Part shown: positions 58,627-64,000 of the stretch, in pieces
How the letters are laid out: the number at the start of each line of letters is the position of its first letter
Position numbering within the stretch: position 1 is the stretch's first letter
Assembly: GCA_029204225.1 (NCBI GenBank)
Contig: CM055106.1
Location: 44,055,003-44,119,002, forward strand
DNA: 64,000 nt
Reading direction: 5' to 3'
Source: Diphasiastrum complanatum
Lineage: Eukaryota; Streptophyta; Lycopodiopsida; Lycopodiales; Lycopodiaceae
The notes under the pieces: model-generated
What the model saw: the letters and a program-made list of their open reading frames with translations, nothing else
Database searches by the model: none
Told to the model about the DNA's origin: nothing
Program-made: the position numbers and the translations under genes

Positions 58627-59755
58627 CTATTCAATTCCATATGCGTCTTTTTTTGTCCTTGCATCCAGTGCTATAGCCTTATGCATTGCTCCTTGATGTA
58701 GGATAGTGGTATCCATGTCTAGCTCCAGAGCAGTTCTTAGAGCCATGCATCCCACATTCGGATTCATCAAATCCCATGTAGTGTAGGGATCTTTTTGGTC
58801 ATTTGTACACAAGGAATTTGACGGTTTTGAATTCAGTTTCCAAGTTAATATGTTTTCCTTGTTGATAGGATTGATGACATCCTCTAACGCAAGAATATTC
58901 AAGGATTTTGCACCAACTCTTTCTATCAATACCACATTAGATTCATTGATTGGTAGCTCGGTGCAAATTTGCTTCAGATCTTTGGATGGATCTCTTATTA
59001 TTGACTTCATTGAAGCAATGTTGATACCAATTTCATCATCAAAAAGCTCGTTGTTGTATTGGTATTTGAATTTTGCATCAATGTTATATCGCTCGCTTGA
59101 TCCATGTTCAGGAATAATACCATATAAATCATTATCAATAATATGATCGTAATCATTGATTTGTGGAGTAGAGCATAATTCTCGGCAATCGAATTGTACT
59201 CCATGATTTGACTACAGTTGTAGAAGTTCGTTCATGATCATTACAACTGTCGGACAAGACTTGACTTGGATTCTCAAGTTGGTCTTCATCCACTTGTCCA
59301 TTGGTGTTTTGCTGATATTGTTTTGTCTCCGTGAAAGATAGATCGATATTAAAAATTTTGTTTTCTTCCTCGAAATCATCAGCTTCATCAGAAGATTCAT
59401 GATCTTGTTTGCTCAAAACATCTCGATCGATATCTGCCTTTGGCTTGGAAGTTTGCCCTTGGACTAGAGGAAGCATTGTTCCGTAGACATCAACAGTGGT
59501 ACACAATTCAGGATTAGTAGTTCGAATATCAATTGGCTGTTGTGGAATACCATTCGATTGCAAGATAAATTCAAAATGAGCGACCGCCTTCTGGTACATT
59601 TATTCCCATCTTTGTTCTGACCTTTCTTGTAATTGCTGCCACGTTTGTTTCGTTTGTCTGGTACTATCCTATATGGCTGTTAAAAGTGTATGTAATATTT
59701 CTTTTGTTCCATTGGTCACTTTACTAATAGTAGGGTTTACATTATTACTTGACAT
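58627..59755 (-). pseudogene. Unknown acidic reading frame of element H
   Basis: From an ATG at 59755 (MSSNNVNPTISKVTNGTKEI) the minus strand reads about 375 codons with two in-frame stops (near 59671 and 59602) and one frameshift near 59220. Recognisable parts are a helical QTWQQLQERSEQRWE stretch, an Asp/Glu-rich centre (ESSDEADDFEEENKIFNIDL), FDCRELCSTPQINDYDHIID, ASMKSIIRDPSKDLKQICTE, and a C-terminal part with WDLMNPNVGCMALRTALELD. No zinc knuckle, protease or RT motif is seen. Orientation agrees with the LTRs. It may encode a structural, gag-like protein or be captured host sequence. I do not recognise it. Confidence 0.5.
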
Positions 59756-61112
59756 TGCATGAGTGCTAACCCATTGTTATTGAGTTGATGGCGTTAGGCT
59801 TCCCACAAAATTGACATAGGGACCAGAAATTGTCGCTCCACTTGCCACAATAATATTCCTTCCCTCCTTAAAATCATTTGCATCGGCAAATGATGTACCC
59901 ATCAGAGAAGGACCAATCATACCTGTAATGGCATGGAGAGAACATTTTTCATTTGAGTGATGTCATCATTTTGGTCATATTCTTCGATATAATCGTACTG
60001 TTCTTTGAAGAGGTTAAGTTTTGGATATTAATGATACGTCTACATTGTCAATCTTGCTCCAGTTGCACCGTAAGACACAAACATTATGTGTTGATTGAAT
60101 ATTGCAACTTGGCAATATGTTTGCTATGTAGTTACACATTTTCTTGAAAGTCTTCCCAATCACAACAAATTCAATTTCTCCACCCACTTATAAATTTTAC
60201 GTCCTAGAAAAATAGTACTCATTATGTCATGAATATAGGATTAAGGACACCAAGACAATGTCAATCACGTTGAGCTAACAAATTCTGATTTTAACGGCAC
60301 CGAAATCCGAGCTCAAATGGAGAAGATACGGACAGTTGTAGAAATAAAGCATATACTGTGAAGACCTCGGGGTATAGATAGGTTTAGTTTTTTTTTTTTC
60401 TTGGTTTTTTTTTTGTTTTTTTGTTTTTTTATGTTTTAAACTCAGAATTAGGGTTTAAAATTTTTGGCAACCTATCTCTTTGTTTTTTTGCACTTTTTTT
60501 TTTCTTGCCCTAAATTGCGGACGTAGGGTTAGGGTCGTGCGAGGGTAGGGTTAGGTCAATTTTTTTTTTTAAATGAACCTGCAAAACCTTCAGAATGATG
60601 AAATAGGAAAAAAAACTATCAAAGAAGCAAAACTTCAGAAATGAAAAGTTGAAGTGCTTCTCTCTCAAATTTTCACCAAAACTAGTTTCAGACCTCCTTC
60701 ACAAGAGTTGTCCTATCTCTCTCAATTTTCAACCAAATTGGCTGCAAATTGGCTCAAATTCAAGCTAAGACAGAGATCTAGTCTAGAAATTTAGTCATGA
60801 AATTCGGCCAAAACTTCAGCCAAAATAGAGAAAAACAGACTGCAAAAACTATAACCAGCTACAATTGGAATGAAAACACTAAAATGGCCATAACTTGGTC
60901 ATTATAGCTTCAAATTAGAAAATCTTAGTATCTCCAAAAAGCTAAACAAAAGATCTACTGATTTACAATAAGAAATCACACAAATAATTAAGAATAAATG
61001 GTCAAAAATTGAATCAAACCTTGCTGGAAATTGGAAAAAACAAGAAAACTAGAACAAGAAACTATACCAAATTTAACAAAAACCACCAAATCTGATGGAG
61101 AAGGGATCTAAT
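59756..61112. other. Leader of element H, non-coding
   Basis: Contains long T-rich runs (about 60389-60440, 60487-60504, 60559-60570) and two GTAGGGTTAGG-type words near 60523-60554. No open frame of note. On the transcribed strand the T-rich runs are A-rich. Confidence 0.6.
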
Positions 61113-61124
61113 GCTCTGAAACCA
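61113..61124 (-). promoter_or_regulatory. Primer binding site of element H
   Basis: The minus strand reads TGGTTTCAGAGC, one mismatch from TGGTATCAGAGC, about 10 bp inside the right LTR. Confidence 0.82.
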
Positions 61125-61134
61125 AAATTTTTAT

Positions 61135-61689
61135 TGCCAACCTTAGCATTGAAACATCTAATCCATTCATGAACATCAAATTACAAGGAAAATACAAGTT
61201 ATCAAGAAAATAAGCCAAAAATCAAGAAACTAGACAAAAGTAGCAAACCTTCACCAAAATAGGCAAAGTAAGGTTTCATTATTCATGATTATTGATCATT
61301 CACAAGATAGGGGCCTGATTATAGAGCATAATCATAGCTCTCATGTGATTTTAGGCACATGAACCACTTTCTTCATCAAGAAAGCTCTCCAAGAGAAGCT
61401 CCAAGATCTCTTAAAACTCAAAATTACAAAATGAGAAATAGCCTCAAATTTAGCACAACCTCAGCTATTTATAGTGGTCATTTGTGCCTCTACTATAAGT
61501 TTGGGGCCTTATTTAGCTAAATTGGGCCTTACAACCATTACTACAATTCCGCTATTCTCAATTATAGCGAGGTTGTTCGAACCGCTTTATTAACTGTCCT
61601 ATTGACTAGTTCTAATCTAATTTAGCTCCATGGCTACATTTAGCAATTCATTAGTAAGCTCATGGGCTAATTACATGCAGCACATGACA
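61135..61689 (-). repeat. 5' LTR of element H
   Basis: Matches 57680-58236 with only scattered differences. At its inner edge it lacks the last seven bases (CATGACA) seen at the outer edge of the left LTR and reads AATAAAAATTTT instead. TATA-like CTATAAATAGC is on the minus strand at about 61478. Confidence 0.9.
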
Positions 61690-61694
61690 CTATA

Positions 61695-62400
61695 TCTAGA
61701 TCTACAAAGCCTTTTCAACTTGTACATTCAGATATTCATGGATTTACTACAATTATCAATAGTGGAGCTAAGATGTATATAACATTCATTGATGATTTTA
61801 GTAGATTTTGTTGGATCTATCTACTAAAGAGCAAGGATGAAGTGTATGATATTTTTATCAAGTTCAAGAATGCAAGGGAGACCCAATTTTCCACAAGGAT
61901 CAAGTGCTTAAGGAGTGGTGGTGAGTACATATCTACCAAGTTCAAGGCCTTTTGTCAAGAGCATGGGATCAAGAGGGAGTATACAACATCAAGGACCCCA
62001 CAACAATGGAGGGGTTGAAAGGAAGAATAGGAATTTACGTGAAAGTTCCAAATCCATGAGGTTAAGTGCTAATCTTGACAAACCATTTTGGGATCAAGCT
62101 TTGTTGTGTGCCAATTTCTTATGCAATAGGTGGCAGAGTGCTATTTTGGATGGAAGGACACCTTTTGAGATGCTATTCAAGAGGAGGCTGAGTGTCAACT
62201 TTTTAAGAACCTTTGGATGAACATGATATGTCAACATTACTCTCCATGATAGGAGCAAGGAGGATCCATCTTCAAGAAGAGGTATTTTTGTTGGATATAG
62301 TGAGGTGAGTAAAGCCTACAAGGCTTAAATTCCTTCTACTAACAAAGTGATTGTTGGTAGAGATGTCATCTTTGATGAGAAGAACATTAATCAGCCAACA
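61695..62400 (+). pseudogene. Copia element G integrase, right part
   Basis: Continues element G after the insertion: SRSTKPFQLVHSDIHGFTT with the first catalytic Asp, then YITFIDDFSRFCWIYLLKSK. The second Asp block reads LRSGGEY in place of LRSDGGGEY, so that Asp is deleted. A frameshift at about 62013 precedes the Glu block GVERKNRNLRESSKSM and FWDQALLCANFLCNR. A stop at 62218 is followed by the C-terminal SRRGIFVGYSEVSKAYKA and VGRDVIFDEKN. It ends near 62400 with no RT. Confidence 0.88.
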
Positions 62401-62472
62401 TTTTCTCTCATTCTACCATGGTCTACCTATGGCATATCCTCATGCAGATTTTGAACACCTTGATAAGGATCT

Positions 62473-62800
62473 TCAACAAGCCTCTTCACCATTGTTTTTT
62501 TTCCATATAACGATACTGCCAACTGCCTCTCCCATTGTTGATGCACCCATAGAAGGAAATGGAAGATGAAAATCATCGGTGTAGCTTTCCGATACACTAA
62601 TGCACAAACATTCTGTCCCTATTAGAGCTTCGTGACATAGCATTTTAGGATCAGTTGAAAAAATCTTTCCTTTTCCTACTATCAGGCTTCCGTTCAAAAG
62701 CATGATATCATCGCCAGAGTTCCACATTCTTGTTATGAAACCTACCAAAGAAAGTTGCAAACAACATGCCAATGTGGATTTGTGAGATTGCTACTATTGA
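62473..62800 (-). pseudogene. Possible En/Spm-associated domain remnant
   Basis: A 99-codon minus-strand frame contains GTECLCISVSESYTDDFHLP followed by FPSMGASTMGEAVGSIVIWK. The pattern (G.E.L.V.V, then LP.P, then T.GEA.G..V.WPK) recalls a domain found after plant CACTA (En/Spm) transposases. I am working from the remembered pattern of that family, and the frame is isolated, so the call is weak. Confidence 0.3.
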
Positions 62801-64000
62801 TACCAAATTTTTAAAATAGTTATTGAAGTATTATTGAGCACCAAAGGGAAGCAAAGAGTTCTCGTCGTGTTATACAGCTCCTAAAAATACGAGTGCACTC
62901 AAAAAACTTGCAATAGGAGTTTTACTTACATGCACTGGGGAGCTCATGGTAATCCTAATGCACACTAAGAACTTCATAGAGTCCATCACGGCACTAGGGT
63001 GCTCATGAGATCACTTGTGTGCAGTATAGAATCAATGCCAGTTGGAGCACTAGACTACTCTTGTAAGATTTAGATGAGTTTTTTATAGCTCGTGGGAGAA
63101 AAATAGAATTTTCAAGACCTCGTAGAAAATGCAAAACAACATTTGAGCTCTTGGGGGCAACAGCTTGCACACGAGAGAGCTTCAAAACACTAGAGAGGTG
63201 GAAATCTCATTTTAAAAAAAAAATGAGAAGGATTCCATGGTAATAAAAGGAACCACCAATTGGCAGCTAAAATCTCATGAACCTATTAGAGGACACTACA
63301 AATCTCATTGGTACATCAAGGGACATTATGGAGCTTAGGCAACTATTGTGGATCTCATGAAAATATGTGATGTCCTGGAAAGAATATAGAGCACCAAAGA
63401 GTAAGTAGTAGCATTGGGTAGTAGCAGATTATTACAATTTCTCATGCATCTTGGATCCTAAAAATCTTTTGGGTGTCATAACAAGTTCATGGAGGAAGTA
63501 GCTATGTTTGAAGTTAAGTTCAAGCATAAAATCTACTATCAATTCATATGAAGTGCATGGGAGCATCATGGATGCTTATGCTAGAACTCAAGTTTGATTA
63601 TAAAGACCTTGTAGTGCTTATTGGGATCAACAAGGAGGAAGTCCTATGAAAGGCCATGGAACATCCTTATGAAGCACAGAGAATTAAAAGGGATCTCAAA
63701 TATTATAGAGCATATGGAACTAGGGGACAAAACGAGTGATTATGCCTATCATAATGATGTTTGCTCAAACTTAAGTTCTAGGATAGAGCTTAATATCATG
63801 AACCTAAGAATGTCTTGAAAAGATTATCAAGGGCAATGGGTACCAGTAGAGATCTTAGAGGATCTCATGAATCTTGAATCCTTAAAGATTTTACAGTGTT
63901 ATACAGAGTTCATGAGGGTAGTAGTGAGGCTATGTTTGAACTTAAGTTCGAGCATAAAGCCTACTAGGAATTCTTATGTAGTGCATGGAAGCATCATGTA
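62801..64000. other. Non-coding, with imperfect direct repeats
   Basis: No gene. About 63368-63585 and 63812-64000 are diverged direct repeats about 440 bp apart: both have GAAGTTAAGTTCAAGCATAAA/GAACTTAAGTTCGAGCATAAA, then AGTGCATGG.AGCATCATG. The right copy is cut by the window end. Words like CTCATGA and ATCTCATG recur throughout, so this may be part of a longer degenerate repeat. Confidence 0.55.

Larger units (their letters stand above)
57673..61689 (-). mobile_element. Non-autonomous LTR retrotransposon H
   Basis: LTRs at 57673-58236 and about 61135-61689 are near-identical and flanked by CTATA on both outer sides (57668-57672, 61690-61694). On the minus strand the primer site TGGTTTCAGAGC (61124-61113) lies inside the right LTR, and AAAGTAGGGGGAG precedes the left LTR. 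So transcription runs right to left. No protease, RT or integrase is present in 2.9 kb of interior, only an unknown acidic frame. Size and content suit a LARD-type element mobilised in trans, probably by a Copia partner. Confidence 0.9.

Noticed and set aside
60520-60560. Telomere-like AGGGTTAGGG words
   Set aside because: Only two near-copies, interrupted, inside the leader of element H; not an interstitial telomere array.

Overview
This window reads as nuclear DNA of a land plant. One spliced host gene is recognisable: a minus-strand NBR1-type selective-autophagy receptor with GT-AG introns. Nearly everything else is decayed plant-type retrotransposon (Ty1/Copia and Ty3/Gypsy), Helitron-like DNA and long CT/GA microsatellites. 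I cannot name the species. Nothing looks bacterial, organellar or viral in the free-living sense; there are no tRNA, rRNA or CRISPR features I can support.

Layout. 1-2110: no clear gene, perhaps a decayed exon at the right end. 2113-7275: minus-strand Copia element (A) with leader, primer binding site, 5' LTR, and an internal tandem duplication of the zinc-knuckle/protease segment. 7350-10452: plus-strand Copia (B), internally deleted so that LTR runs straight into the end of integrase. 10453-13500: repeats, an LTR-like block and an unidentified coding remnant. 13.6-17.25 kb: minus-strand Copia (C). 17.26-18.8 kb: plus-strand Copia (D) LTR and gag. 19.8-22.0 kb: Gypsy gag-RT remnant (E) running into a Copia gag (F). 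22-25.9 kb: non-coding, with a CT array, an 81-bp tandem duplication and a Gypsy LTR with primer site.

26376-32468 is a complete-length Gypsy chromovirus (LTR, primer site, gag, protease, RT, RNase H, integrase, chromodomain, LTR). It has unusual AGTTA...TAACT LTR ends and a 5-bp target duplication, and it sits inside the coding frame of an older host gene fragment. 32.86-33.7 kb is a minisatellite with a higher-order period. 34.8-37.55 kb and 54.2-57.2 kb are two copies of a gag-only (non-autonomous) Gypsy family.

39.8-46.6 kb looks like a head-to-tail run of three non-autonomous Helitron-like elements (5' TC, 3' hairpin plus CTAG), loaded with CT microsatellites and minisatellites. 49.2-52.6 kb is the NBR1-like gene: PB1, ZZ and four-tryptophan (FW) domains are present, but the C-terminal UBA region could not be found. 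Its first intron holds a tandem array of 88-bp copies of the first coding exon. 52.97-53.66 kb is a remnant of an RT-like protein tail. 57.2-62.4 kb is a Copia integrase (G) split by a younger LTR element (H, 57673-61689) with near-identical LTRs, a 5-bp target duplication and an acidic open reading frame I do not recognise. 62.4-64 kb holds a small transposase-associated remnant and imperfect repeats.

The elements do not form a pathway. They record successive insertions, deletions and tandem duplications. The one functional candidate is the NBR1-like gene. The most unusual signals are the tandem exon copies in its first intron, the Helitron-like array, the chromovirus termini and the unknown reading frame of element H.
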